DNA of 55,099 nucleotides from Acanthaster planci (taxonomy: Eukaryota > Echinodermata > Asteroidea > Valvatida > Acanthasteridae): NCBI RefSeq assembly GCF_001949145.1, contig NW_019091714.1, positions 5,520 through 60,618 on the forward strand. Reading direction: 5' to 3'. Below the pieces are notes generated by a model that ran no database searches, was not told the DNA's origin, and saw nothing but the letters and a program-made list of their open reading frames with translations. How positions within the stretch are numbered: position 1 is the first letter of the stretch; every line of letters begins with the position of its first letter. Shown piece after piece: positions 45,521-55,099 of the stretch. The position numbers were made by a program, and so were the translations under genes.

Positions 45521-45734
45521 AAAGGGGCGAAAGGAACCAGAACCGCCCTGACATGGAGGTCTGAAGGGTCAAGTCTGGTGGTCATTAGGACAGAATTAGC
45601 GAAGTGGAGCCGCCGGTGGAGGTTCACGGAAGCTAAGTTTATATGTTGTGTCAGTGTGCCTAACTTCTCACTCCATCATCTTCATGAACTTCCCTGCGAA
45701 AAGGTCTTTGCCGTAAAGGGAAGTTCTTGAAGTC

Positions 45735-46379
45735 TTGACTTGACTCCGTCACAGGGAATGTCCATGGCGTCTAAGGTGTTGGATCTGTGTGCAGAAGTGG
45801 CTAAAACAGAGATACAAACAAACTGCTTGAAGATGGAGTTGATGTCCTCATCAAGTGCTCAAAGTGCGACAGCTGCCAAGTCCAGAGTAACTGGTTAATC
45901 TTCGTCACAAGCTCGGGCCAAATATTCTGAGAGGAGTGCCATAAACACAATGCAGTGAAGACCATCTTGTGAGGCATTGTGGAGTCTAGTAAAAGTAGAC
46001 TTGACGAAACACTTGTCCTTGTCTTTAAATGGAGACTTTCCTGTAGGCTTGTGAGCATCAGAGGAAGATTTAGCTTTAGCCTCAGCTGGAATCTCAGGGA
46101 CAGACAGGAAATTTTCAAAGTCCTCCTTAGCAAACTGGAAATAAGTTGAAGCTCTGGGCAGGTATGGATGCCATTGTAGAGGTAGAAGCAGTCTCCCCAG
46201 AAAGGCCCAGAAGTTAGCCAGAAGACAGGGTGACATACAGAAATCAAAAGCCCCAACGGCGCAGTGGGTCAAAGGGCTCTGTTGTCCCAGGCGCAGGTGA
46301 GCCCGGTATTTTCTCTGCAGGGACCGCTCCAGAGAGCAGTGTTGCATTTGCCCGTGGAGAGTCGGGCGTCTTTGTCATG
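45735..46379 (-). pseudogene. DIRS ORF1 (gag-like)
   Basis: The likely start is ATG at about 46379 (MTKTPDSPRANATLLSGAVP), running into PGTTEPFDPLRRWGF, then frame changes. The best-conserved part reads KSPFKDKDKCFVKSTFTRLH, ASQDGLHCIVFMALLSEYLA and, further on, LDEDINSIFKQFVCISVLA. These match the first ORF of DIRS-type elements, a presumed nucleic-acid-binding capsid-like protein. At least two frameshifts and one stop (near 45893) are present. The start was chosen because the conserved ...TEPFDPLRRW text begins just after this Met. Confidence 0.6.
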
Positions 46380-46479
46380 GCTGGTTGCCCCGGTTAAAAG
46401 GGTGTCTTGAGACAATGGCACCTAGGGTGATGCGGCCAGTGTAGATAGCGCTGGGGATGTGGGGCCGCTCCGGCATCTG

Positions 46480-46760
46480 TCTCCAATGTATTGTCAAGTG
46501 TAACCCTCTGTCATTTTTAACAAACGTGTAGTTTTTATTATGTAAATTCCCCCATACAATCACCCTTTTTTCTTCTTTGCTTCAAATGTCTTTAATATCA
46601 TTATGTAAATTGAAATTGAAACTTATCTGTGTATGCTATTCAATAATTTTTTATCTATGTAGCCTTTTTAAATTCTGTTGTAAAACTGCTCTGCAATCCA
46701 GCCCTTGGGCCGCTATTGGCAGTTTGAATTAAATAAACCAGCAATAATAATAACATTGCC
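46480..46760 (+). repeat. LINE 3' end fragment
   Basis: Sequence such as CTGCTCTGCAATCCAGCCC, GGGCCGCTATTGGCAGTTTG and AATTAAATAAACC followed by AATAATAATAAC resembles the 3' untranslated region and short-repeat tail of CR1-like LINEs. No coding part is left. The left border, next to the DIRS 5' end, is not precise. Confidence 0.45.
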
Positions 46761-49251
46761 CAAATGGTGGATGGTTTGGACTTATCTAGTTGACCATATG
46801 GCACCAGGCCCCAGGGCAGGGTCAATAACCAATTTCATATATTATTATGAAGGGAACTATTCACATGAAAATAATTTACGAGATTTCAGGTTCAGTGAAA
46901 CACAAGGGCCCATTTGTTTCCTAAGAATCTGGATCTCAATCAGTGATCCCAAAGTGCGCATTTGTGTTATCAATCAGGGAAGTTCTGCGTCAGTGAACCA
47001 GCATTAGATCACTGGTGATAGTTCACTGACCTTTAATACATGACAGTTGCTAAAACATGGTGTTTTTTATTAAACCCTAACTCATGATGTGCAAGTGTCG
47101 CTGGTTGTATATTAGCAATCTCTAATTTGTACAATTTGTATATGAAAAAAGTCAAATAAAAAAAGTGAATGTTAACTGACTGGCCACGGATAAAATGTCA
47201 GCAAACTCTTTCAATGCAAGAACTAAGTTCCAAAGAAATAGTTGAGATTGTTGCAAAGAGCTGGTTAAGCTCAATTTCAAAGATTAACAAACTTTGTTTG
47301 TGCTTCTGACAAACTTTAGATTGTCAGAACACTTGGTTGTCTGTTGAGGGGCCTGAAGGAAAATTCCCAAATTTTTGTTGTCCTTCAAAGGAGCAAAAAG
47401 AAACTAACATGGCCCTGCCTGGTTGGTAATGGCACATCAAGACTTCATCTAATTGAAAATTGGCGTGTTTCAGGATAGAATATGATAGCTTTCCTAACTG
47501 ACCTATAGATCGAACCTGCCAAAGGGAAGGGTCTTCATGCCCCTTTTTACTCACTCTAGGTTTCTAGCTCCTCTGAAGATCTGTACAAAGAGGAGTGGGT
47601 AACATTTGTTACTGAAATAATCAAGTTGACTACTGCAGAGTCTAACAGTATTCAGAATCTGACCTTAAATTCAAGCTGGAGCACAAGTGTGATCATGAAT
47701 ATGATTTAACGTGAATATTAACAACACCATCAAGGGAGGAAAAATAACTGCCCTGAATCATGTTTATTTTAATTTTCTAAATACTGCAGAGCCGTGGATA
47801 AATTAGACTAATGTGACTAGGTGTGTACCATGTCTACCAGGGATATTCATAATTAATACTTATAGAAATAAACAAGAAAATGAAAGTGCGCAAAATGAGC
47901 TAATGAAGAAGCATGTCCATATTTTACAGCAAGTACTCGTGCAATAGAGGCTTGTGATTATTTTTTGAACTTATGATCAAGTATGCACTTCTGCAATACT
48001 GACAATTATTGGGCAAGGGGTTTGCTCTCAGATCAGTCTCCTGTTAACAAGTGGTCAAAGAATGTAACAGTGTCTTAAATAGAAAATGCGAGGAGACATG
48101 TCCAATGTTGTAGCAGGTGTACAGGTTGTACAAATCAGTTTTAAAAAATGCTCAATTAAAATGGTAAATTTGCCCAGATTTTTGACATGTCAGGGATTAA
48201 ACAATCATTCTTCCTTTAGTAAGAGGTCAAAATAAAAAATGGTGCCAATGATAGTATGCTCCAGTTTTGCGAAGTGTGTCAAGGCTGTACACAAAAATGT
48301 TCTTAATATTGGTCACTGGGGTTTGCACTTATTAAAATATTGACTATGGGCCTCAAGCAGAACCAAGTAAGGGCACACCTTTCCTAGCAACCATGACTCC
48401 TGTGATACAAACTACATTTTGCTGCTTCATGAATGCATTCCTCAATTTATTTGTTACGCACTTTTGCATGCCTGGGCCTATGTTAACAATGAGACAGAAA
48501 CCAGGATGTTCAATATTAAGTTTAGGAGGAGCTTAAAACTTTTGATGACTGTGTGAGATAGAACCTAAACCCGGATTTTGGGAAATAAAATACAAAATCA
48601 ACAGAGCGGAGAAATTACGGAGGGAAAGTTGTTCTTTACATTTATGGCCAAGTATGGATGGTACTAAACATACATGTACATGTATATATGCAAATATATT
48701 CACACATCCATCAATCACATTTAAGTTTATAAGTCTTTGCACATACTAATACTATGACTAAACATCAAATATATTATTTTCATGTTTATATAAATTAGTT
48801 TTTCTATTTTACATTAATAAATAAATTTCAAGATATTACATAAAAATAATATAAATATAACCCACGCTTCCTCATAATGTAATAATTATATGTATTGAAA
48901 GTCGCTAAAAGCTCGAAGACTGTTTTACACGTGGTCATGACTTCAATATGAGTGAATTTTACCTGGTACTTAAGTGTGTGTGCTTATTGTATATATGATA
49001 CAAGGCAAAATCGTTGAATGGTTAAGAAATAGCCATTGCCCGAACTTGTATGAATGATGCATCAGAGTCCTGCGCACGTTGGGATGATATACATGTACAG
49101 GTATATTCTTGTTGTATTGTGGCATAGCAATTTCATCATGGTGACTGGTTGAAAGAAGGATCTTACTGTCCCAGGAAGCAATGAGCAACTAAACCAGGGT
49201 TTAGGCAAGTAAAATCTTACTTCGAGCAAGTAAATTTTCCGTGCAAGTAGT
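46761..49251. other. No gene seen
   Basis: AT-rich spacer with short frames only. It contains two overlapping TACATGTA palindromes at 48671-48684. Nothing here resembles a known protein or element. Confidence 0.45.
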
Positions 49252-50560
49252 TTAAAAATTAATGTTGAGGCCTGCTTGTAGAGAGCTTGACGAGTTTATG
49301 CAGTTGTGATGCCTTTTGTGTTTTTTAGGCGTCCAGATCACCGAGTTGTGGTCACTCATACCAAGAGGTGTCAGTATTTCCGGTTGATTGGCATGATGGT
49401 CAATATTAGATATAATTTTGTCCAAAATGGCCTCCCCTCTGGTTGGTTTGTTTACAATTTGCACAAGACCACACACCTGGCACAGATTTCTCGTATCACA
49501 CCGATTAAAGTCTCCCAGAAGAGCAACGCCTACACCAGGATATTTGTTCTGCAAGATGTCGAGGGATGTTATTAGATGTTGTAACAATTCCGTTTTGTAC
49601 GGTGACACAGGTGGGTGGTAGACGACGCAAAAAATCAAGCCCGGGATGGAGCAGGGTAGGCGAGTAGGTCAGGCCCACACCCACAATGCCTCAAGCTCAT
49701 TCGGGACAGGAATTTCTGACAGAGGTTGCGAATAGATGTGATCACGTAAATATAATGCCACACCTCCCCCTCGTCTGTTGTCTCTGGGTTTGCTATACAA
49801 TCTATAATTAGGGATGAAAATGCAATGTTTTCAACTGTAGGCAGAAACCATGTTTCAGTAACGGCAGCAACATCGATATCAGTTGCATTTAACATTACCT
49901 GAAGTTCATCTACATGTATGTGTTGGACAAGCAATTGGGCATTCAATAACAGGATCAACAGAGGATGTATGGTCTTGGATTCATACTCCAGCTTTGCCAA
50001 AATGTTAACCAGATTTGATGTGTCTCTCCCAAAAGAATCTTGATTCGAGATACATGTATGTGTTCTTGGGTGGATTAACATTTGTCAGCCTTTAATTTTA
50101 ACCCCAGCACGGCATCCCCGATGAGTGGGTAGCTGCTTGCATATACCCAAGGCCGTGAAAATTGACTACTTGAACTTTGGGATCCAGTAACTGATGTGGC
50201 AAAACTCTAGTTGTTCCTCTCTTCAATACCAAGTTCTAGTCGTAGTAATCATTGTACAGCTTTCCTGGTCATGACAGGGTGCTTTCACATATTCTGGACC
50301 AGGGTTAGGGTTAATAGTGCCACATTTCAGTATTTCTTGGCGAAATGTAGCACTTGTGTTACTGTAGTATAATAGTTGTGGTCCAAATGATTGGTGTTTG
50401 TAGCCAGGAATAATGGCGGATTTCACACTGACTGCACACTGGGGTCCTTGGAAGTTCCTGCAAAGACTTTGGGATGCATTAGCAATATGACAAACAGTAC
50501 CAGACATGCCCTTGCCCCGGCATTCCACATCATTGTCACACTGATTGTCTGTGAAATATC
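49252..50560 (-). pseudogene. 5' part of another LINE (leader and endonuclease)
   Basis: The N-terminal frame (50223-50528) has QGPQCAVSVKSAIIPGYKH, LLYYSNTSATFRQEILKCG and TINPNPGP, the common CG(D)xxPNPGP start of LINE ORFs, here without the Asp and Glu of a functional 2A. 49635-50081 carries ATDIDVAAVTETWFLPTVE, the endonuclease Glu motif. 49252-49638 carries MIFCVVYHPPVSPY, ALLGDFNRCDTRNLCQV and LGMSDHNSVIW, the GD and SDH catalytic motifs. The RT is absent: sequence is lost below 49252. Stops and frame changes separate the blocks. The family differs from the LINE at 22231-27808. Confidence 0.7.
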
Positions 50561-51122
50561 ATGGAGGCACTGGTCCTTGACACGAGGTAGGGCTTCTTAA
50601 CATTGTAGAATATTGGAGAGCAAGAATTAAGGCAGAAACTCGCACTGATTTTTTTAGCTTTATCACTTCCAAAGCATCTAGACTTCACTAACAAACTACA
50701 GAAGTACCTAAAACATGGGTTTAGTGGAGGCTAAACAGAAAAATCAACTCTAAAATGAGAGCCGAAACTCACAAGCGGCTGCCGTCGGGACACCTAGACA
50801 TCCGCATGGCAACAACTGCCTCTTTTCCAGCAACCTATGTCACAATTTCTGTAAATCCTTTATCTGCTATGATTACATGCCCTAGCTCAGGTAAATTAAA
50901 AAAACAGACTCTATTGTGACTTGACTTCCAGAAAATGTCTGGGACAAAGAAATCAATCCGTGTGGAGAAATACCAATGAATACTTTACAAGTGAATGTTC
51001 CCTGATAATGAGAAGACATCAACATCTGTCCCTTCACAGTTGACGGTTTCTCAGTTTTTAATTCAAAATAATCAATAATACACCTGGCATTTGGGTACTC
51101 AGAAAAGCAAGTTGGTAACAAG
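50561..51122. other. No gene seen
   Basis: Spacer between the LINE fragment and the gypsy-like LTR. A minus-strand frame at 50882-51121 has no recognisable content. Confidence 0.4.
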
Positions 51123-51428
51123 TGTAGCAGCCATATATGTTTCTTGTTACTGACATAGGTACAATGTAAGTGCCCCCTCTGGAATCCCCCCCCCCATTTT
51201 CAACAGCCTACACAGGGAACAGCCTAGTCACAGACGCACAGCTCTGGTGAGTGGGTCAGTGTTCACACACAGCCATTCTGACACTTGATGACTGTGAGAA
51301 AACACCTCATTAAAGTTATTAAGAAATCTCACTCACTGGATGCTTTGTGTCATCTATTCGCAGATTTTCAAGAATCTCTATAATGACCACCCCATGGTAA
51401 CTGTTAACATCCGATTGGGGGTGCAACA
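51123..51428 (+). repeat. 5' LTR of a gypsy-like element
   Basis: 306 bp starting TGTAGCAGCC and ending GGTGCAACA (TG...CA), followed at once by a primer-binding-like site. It includes a C10 run near 51187 and a downstream gag. No 3' LTR is present because the element is truncated by a LINE at 53520. Confidence 0.6.
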
Positions 51429-51451
51429 TTTGGCGACCTTGCCAGGATGGG
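51429..51451 (+). promoter_or_regulatory. Primer-binding-like site
   Basis: TTTGGCGACCTTGCCAGGAT begins directly after the LTR end. TGG immediately after a CA-ended LTR is the usual start of a tRNA primer-binding site. The primer tRNA is not assigned. Confidence 0.45.
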
Positions 51452-52740
51452 TGCATTATGCTTTCAATGTACATGTGAGCAAAACGACAGTGCCCGTTCA
51501 GCGACCTCGAACTGGAATCAGCATTAAGTACTGAAGGCTGAGGATATGACGTGACAGAGCAGAGTGGATACATAGACGTGATAACACCGTGGAGAAGTGG
51601 GGACTGGTGGGAAGTGCCTGGAGAGAGCAACTAAGGTTGAAAGAGAGTTGATAGCTCCGGGAAAGTCCAGATTGCCCTACAGCCACTATGGAAACCTTAC
51701 TGCTCAAGTCTACCATGACATTTTCAGCAAAAATCAGCCAGCCACTGCAACAAGTTCAGTTGTTGCGAGTTTGCCAACATCTCAGCCTACCTAAAGAGGA
51801 CAGTCCCCAGACCCTTGTTAGGAAGATAACATGCCACCTGACTAGGGAAGAGATTGACGACATGGAAGACTAGGGCATGTCTATCTTCATCAAACTGAAA
51901 GAATTCCTAGCTGAGATGGTGAAACCAGTCCCAACAAAACCTGAGCCAGCACAAGTGGAGAATGCCCAAGGATAAAGGATAAGCTTAGTTTCTCAAGCTT
52001 AGCTCATCAGATAGAGAGCGCCAGCTTGAAGGGTCACACCGAACGAAATATTATAGGAGTTATCCGTGCTATGATACCTGGATCCCTCCTTCTAACTTAT
52101 CTTGAAGGAAAAGTTGGGTTAACTCTGCCTATGCTCCACCATATCCTGAGATCACACAACCAGGAGAAAGAAGCAACAGAGTTGTATCATTGGCTGACCC
52201 GTTTGACCCAAGAGAGCAAGTCAGATCTCCGTCCTTATCTTCAGAATCCAAACACAACAGATGAGGAGTTGTTCGAGAAAGTCAACCTTGTTGCCAGCCA
52301 AGAAGCCCAGAGACAGGAGAAACTAGGTCGTTCTGGGACTTGTCCATTCTCCGTCTATGAGATCCAACATGACACAGCGGGACCACAGGAACAAGAAGCC
52401 TGACAGAAGGAAAAGCTGAAACAGGGAACGCTGATGTTGGAAGCTTTGAAGGCAGGCATTAAAGAAATCGCCGCTCTGAAGAGTCAGATCCTGAGCATGC
52501 AAGAGACACTGACCCCACCTCCCAACGACCGTCAATGGACCTGTTGGTCTTGAACAGCAATACCAAGCGAAGAAGGGGTGGCTATACTTGCCAACAAGCA
52601 GGAGCTGGTGACCAATGTGACCACTGCTACAAATGTGGGTCCAGCAAACACTTTGCACAGGGTTCCCATCAGCGCTGCAATGTAAATGCATCGGGAAACA
52701 GCCAAGGGTTGCTGCCACAGGACGTGCAGTAACCAGTAAA
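51452..52740 (+). pseudogene. Gypsy-like gag
   Basis: Gag text in several frames. The N-terminal part has QTLVRKITCHLTREEIDD. 52026-52403 has ERNIIGVIRAMIPGSLLLTY, LEGKVGLTLPMLHHILRSH and QEKEATELYHWLTRLTQESK, as in capsid regions of invertebrate gypsy elements. Then comes a coiled-coil-like stretch and the zinc knuckle CYKCGSSKHFAQGS near 52626-52670, a CX2CX4HX4C motif whose last Cys is Ser. Stops occur at 51873 and 51975, and there is a frame change near 52400. Capsid assembly and RNA packaging would be its role. Confidence 0.65.
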
Positions 52741-53510
52741 CCACTGAGGCAAGAGTCCCCAGTATTCAACATTTCCCCATCAAAACAGACAGAAGTGACC
52801 CGCCTGTTAGGAAAGAGATGCCTTGTCAGTTGCTGAATACAAGTAGTGCAGACTAGGGCATTGTGGGACACTGGTGCCCACTGGAAAGAGACCAGGATTC
52901 AAGATTCCAATTGCGTCCACCATCGGAGCTTCTTGGAGTGGATGAATTAAATTTAACGGCAGCCAACAGATTCCCAATTCCCTTTGATGGATGGTTTGAC
53001 GTCTTCTTCAGACTAACTATGGGACAGAACCATCCAATCACAGTTCCAGTACTAGTGACACAAGCAGTCACAAGAGCCCCAATAATCGGGTACAATGTGA
53101 TTGAGGAGGGAGTGAAGGGAGGTACACCACCCAGTCCAGTAAAGACCGTGGAAGTAGCCTTCCCATCAATGACTAAGGGAGAAGTAAGGGCCCTTGATCA
53201 TCTTATCCAGGAAGACACCCCAGACCAAGTCGGTGATGTGAGAGTTGGAGGACAGAATGTAATTATTCCGAAGAGGAGTGTCATGGCAGCACCATGTTGT
53301 GCCCGCCAAGGTCACCATTCTTCTGGTGCAGCAGTCCTCTTGGAACCATATGAAGATGCCCACAAGGTGGATGACCTCCGGCCACAACCTGCAGTGATAG
53401 GGCTTGGAAACAAGCCAACCTCCAACATTTCAATCATTTCCAACTCCACTATCATGATGTTATGTTACGGAGACGCATGCTACTAGGCTTCCTCTACCTG
53501 CCAGACAAAA
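52741..53510 (+). pseudogene. Gypsy-like protease
   Basis: The retropepsin active site is ALWDTGAH with Asp at 52867-52869, in a frame that shifts directly afterwards. The main frame (52863-53486) then gives PPSELLGVDELNLTAANRFP, GWFDVFFRLTMGQ, TVPVLVTQAVTRAPIIGYNV and IIGYNVIEEGVKGG, the usual C-terminal half of such proteases (IIGYN being the flap-to-helix hallmark). Linker sequence toward RT continues to RMLLGFLYLPDK near 53505, where a LINE 3' end begins. No RT is present. Confidence 0.65.
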
Positions 53511-53519
53511 TTGTATGCC

Positions 53520-54478
53520 AGCAATAACAGTAATTTGAATTTATAGTGCGCCCTTTCCACCAAAGTGATCAAAAGCGCATTACACTGAAAACTTATTCAA
53601 AACCAAGTACACACAAAAAAATTTTTAAAATCCAAGCACACAAAAACTTTTTAAAACCAAAGCAAATTATACATTAGTAGTAGAGAGAAAAACAGGCTAC
53701 CATGCCAGTGCCCAAACCGGAGTAAGGGGATACGTCTGTCTCGTCAACGGGGTAACTAACTAAATAAGCCTAAACCCTGTTGACATCGGTGATGCCTCGA
53801 CCTTTCCAGGGGACAGATGCCTCAAACCCTACCTACATAGTTTCCATTCAAACTACCTGACACGGTGACCCTAGAAATGAAAACGGAGAAAAGACGAAAA
53901 TATAATTATACATTTAAAATACTCGTCTAAAGAGGAAAGTTTTCAATTTGCATTTAAAAATGTTAAGTCTTTGTTCCTGTCGAATGGCATGTGGCAAAGC
54001 ATTCCACAACTTGGGAGCTGCCACAGAAAAAGACCTATCACTTAGAGTGGATAGCATCTTCCCACTAGGAAAATCCAAAAGAGGACCATTGTTTCCAGAC
54101 CTGAGTTGATACCTGCAAGGTCTCTTAACAATAATAAGATCTTGCAGGTACCTGGGAGATAGTCCATGAAGAGCTTTAAATGTCAATAGGATAATTTTGA
54201 AATGAATTCTTGAACGAATGAGCAACCAGTGGAGTTGACATAATACAGTAGTTATATGTTCAAACCTCCATGTGTTTGTAACAAGTCTGGCTGCTGCATT
54301 CTAAGCCCTTTGGAGTTTTGCTATTTGTTCTACTGGCAACCCATACAATAAACTGTTACAATAGTCCAGACAGCTCATCGCAAATGCATGCACTAGTGTA
54401 CATAGGGAATCACTTGACAGGAATTTACTGATACGTTTGATATTATGAAGATGAAAAAATGCAGCTGAGTAAACTTTG
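53520..54478 (-). pseudogene. LINE 3' end: RT tail and C-terminal domain
   Basis: A minus-strand CR1/L2-type fragment. From 54478: NKVYSAAFFHLHNIKRISKF, SCLDYCNSLLYGLPVEQIAK and KLQRA, an in-frame TAG (Gln expected), then NAAARLVTNTWRFEHITT, FKIILLTFKALHGLSPRYLQ, DRSFSVAAPKLWNALPHAIR and FKCKLKTFLFRRVF with a stop near 53914. The 3' untranslated region ends with GCGCACTATAAATTCAAATT and a short tail near 53525. Apart from one stop it is long and uninterrupted, so relatively young. Its 5' side is lost at the TTAA where a piggyBac-like element inserted; the rest, if present, lies beyond the window. Confidence 0.8.
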
Positions 54479-55099
54479 TTAACCACTTCCAGCCGGGGGC
54501 TCCTGTACTGGAGCCATAGGCCTTATATTCGTGGCCGGGGACTCTGAAATTGGAACTTTACTATGAAAAAAAAGTTGCTGGGCGTTTCTTAAAAAGTTTG
54601 GCGCTGTCAGTTAAAAAGTTTAGGCCATCATTGGCGGTAAATAAATTGGTCCAAGGCAATAATGGGTTGCTGGGGCCGGAGAATTGGGACTTTATTTATA
54701 GCCAGGGTGACCGCACTTATAAAAGCCTGCAATAAAATTACGAGCTGCTGAGAGCTGCCGGGCACTGCCAATCAATCCCCGTATTCTTTCCGCGCAGAGC
54801 ACTGACATTAGCAGAGGTAATCCATGTATTGTTTGTGCAGAACGCATTTGTTCGCGCTGCCGGGCGCTCGCAGTGGATTATCGCTGCACTGCACTGAAGA
54901 CAAAGCGCGGGCTGTGCGGGCTCATTATGCACCTGCGCCCCATGAATGACTGACAGGGCACGGCCCTCGCTGCTTGAGAATAAAATCGCCGTGCAGTGGC
55001 TACATATGTTCATCTTAGGTATCGTGTTATTCAGAGCACAGACAGCATGGCTGAAGTTATATCCGGAGAGTCCAGTTCTTCCAGTGAAAGCGAGTTTTG
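54479..55099 (+). mobile_element. piggyBac-like DNA transposon, 5' end, runs off the window
   Basis: TTAA at 54479-54482 lies inside LINE coding sequence. It is followed by CCACTTCCAGCCGGGGGCTC and a palindrome (GGCTCC...GGAGCC). The next 550 bases are GC-richer, with repeated CTGCCGGGC motifs (54760, 54858) such as subterminal repeats, and then an ATG at 55047. TTAA targeting is specific for piggyBac-type elements. The right end is outside the window. Confidence 0.6.
55047..55099 (+). CDS. Possible piggyBac-like transposase, N-terminal start (partial)
   Basis: ATG in good context (ACAGCATGG) opens MAEVISGESSSSSESEF and is still open at the window edge after 17 codons. A short Ser/Glu-rich acidic N-terminus is common in piggyBac-type transposases, but it is not diagnostic. 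The assignment rests mainly on the upstream TTAA and terminal repeat. If correct, the protein would excise and insert the element at TTAA through a DDD catalytic domain located downstream. Confidence 0.4.
   Translation, partial: MAEVISGESSSSSESEF

Larger units (their letters stand above)
38880..46380 (-). mobile_element. Second DIRS-type retrotransposon, multiply interrupted
   Basis: In minus-strand order: ORF1/gag-like (46379-45735), RT N-terminal region (45520-45036), a foreign segment, RT palm (43215-42808), a nested LINE, RNase H (40734-39870) and tyrosine recombinase (39620-38880). The domain order RT-RNase H-recombinase, the absence of DDE integrase and the recombinase motifs define DIRS. 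It lacks the C-terminal recombinase box and a recognisable terminal repeat at the low-coordinate end. It is a separate copy from the element at 33301-34640, since both carry recombinase sequence. Confidence 0.8.

Noticed and set aside
1-55099. tRNA, rRNA, CRISPR, bacterial operon or phage content
   Set aside because: No cloverleaf-type, rRNA-like or regularly spaced repeat arrays were seen, and the coding remnants are all of eukaryotic transposon type.

Overview
This is eukaryotic DNA, most probably from a marine invertebrate animal. The reasons are spliced-gene architecture, an AT-rich background with very few long ORFs, and a mixture of BEL/Pao and Ty3/gypsy LTR retrotransposons, DIRS tyrosine-recombinase retrotransposons, CR1/L2/Jockey-like LINEs with APE endonuclease and a 2A-like peptide, and a piggyBac-type end at a TTAA site. 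The palindrome TACATGTA is also very frequent. Hemichordate, echinoderm, cephalochordate or mollusc would all fit; the sequence alone does not decide. I see no bacterial operon, rRNA, tRNA or CRISPR array.

The window is a transposon graveyard with strong nesting. From the left: (1) 1294-3101 (-), a broken transposase-like gene of the multicopy DUF7869-type family. (2) 4275-12803 (+), a decayed BEL/Pao element with gag, protease, RT, RNase H and integrase remains between two LTRs. Its 5' LTR is split by a LINE fragment and its protease is split by a Ty3/gypsy remnant that keeps an RNase H-integrase region and a 490-bp 3' LTR. (3) 15643-16930 (-), the only credible host gene: two spliced exons of an unidentified protein with a coiled-coil-like stretch and a C-terminal membrane segment. 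(4) about 17480-29190 (+), a Ty3/gypsy element cut inside its RT/RNase H region by a nearly full-length LINE (22231-27808, -), which is itself cut inside its endonuclease by a 1.47-kb unidentified insertion (25404-26870). (5) about 29200-33270, unassigned DNA with several tandem and direct repeats. (6) 33301-34640 (-), the 3' end and tyrosine recombinase of one DIRS-type element. (7) 34641-38870, nothing recognised. (8) 38880-46380 (-), a second DIRS element with ORF1, RT, RNase H and recombinase, interrupted by a LINE that carries a 1-kb LTR-like insertion, and by a 1.8-kb unidentified segment. (9) 49252-50560 (-), the 5' part of another LINE. (10) 51123-53510 (+), a gypsy-like 5' LTR, primer-binding-like site, gag and protease, followed by a LINE 3' end (53520-54478, -) that is broken at a TTAA by a piggyBac-like element running off the right edge.

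Almost every coding remnant carries stops or frameshifts, so few if any of these elements could work. The exceptions worth attention are the start of the piggyBac-like transposase at the right edge, which cannot be judged because it is cut off, and the host gene. The most interesting signals are the 2A-like motif at the N-terminus of the nested LINE, two piggyBac-like ends with a shared architecture, an intron-like interruption inside a gypsy gag, and the complex terminal repeats of the first DIRS element.
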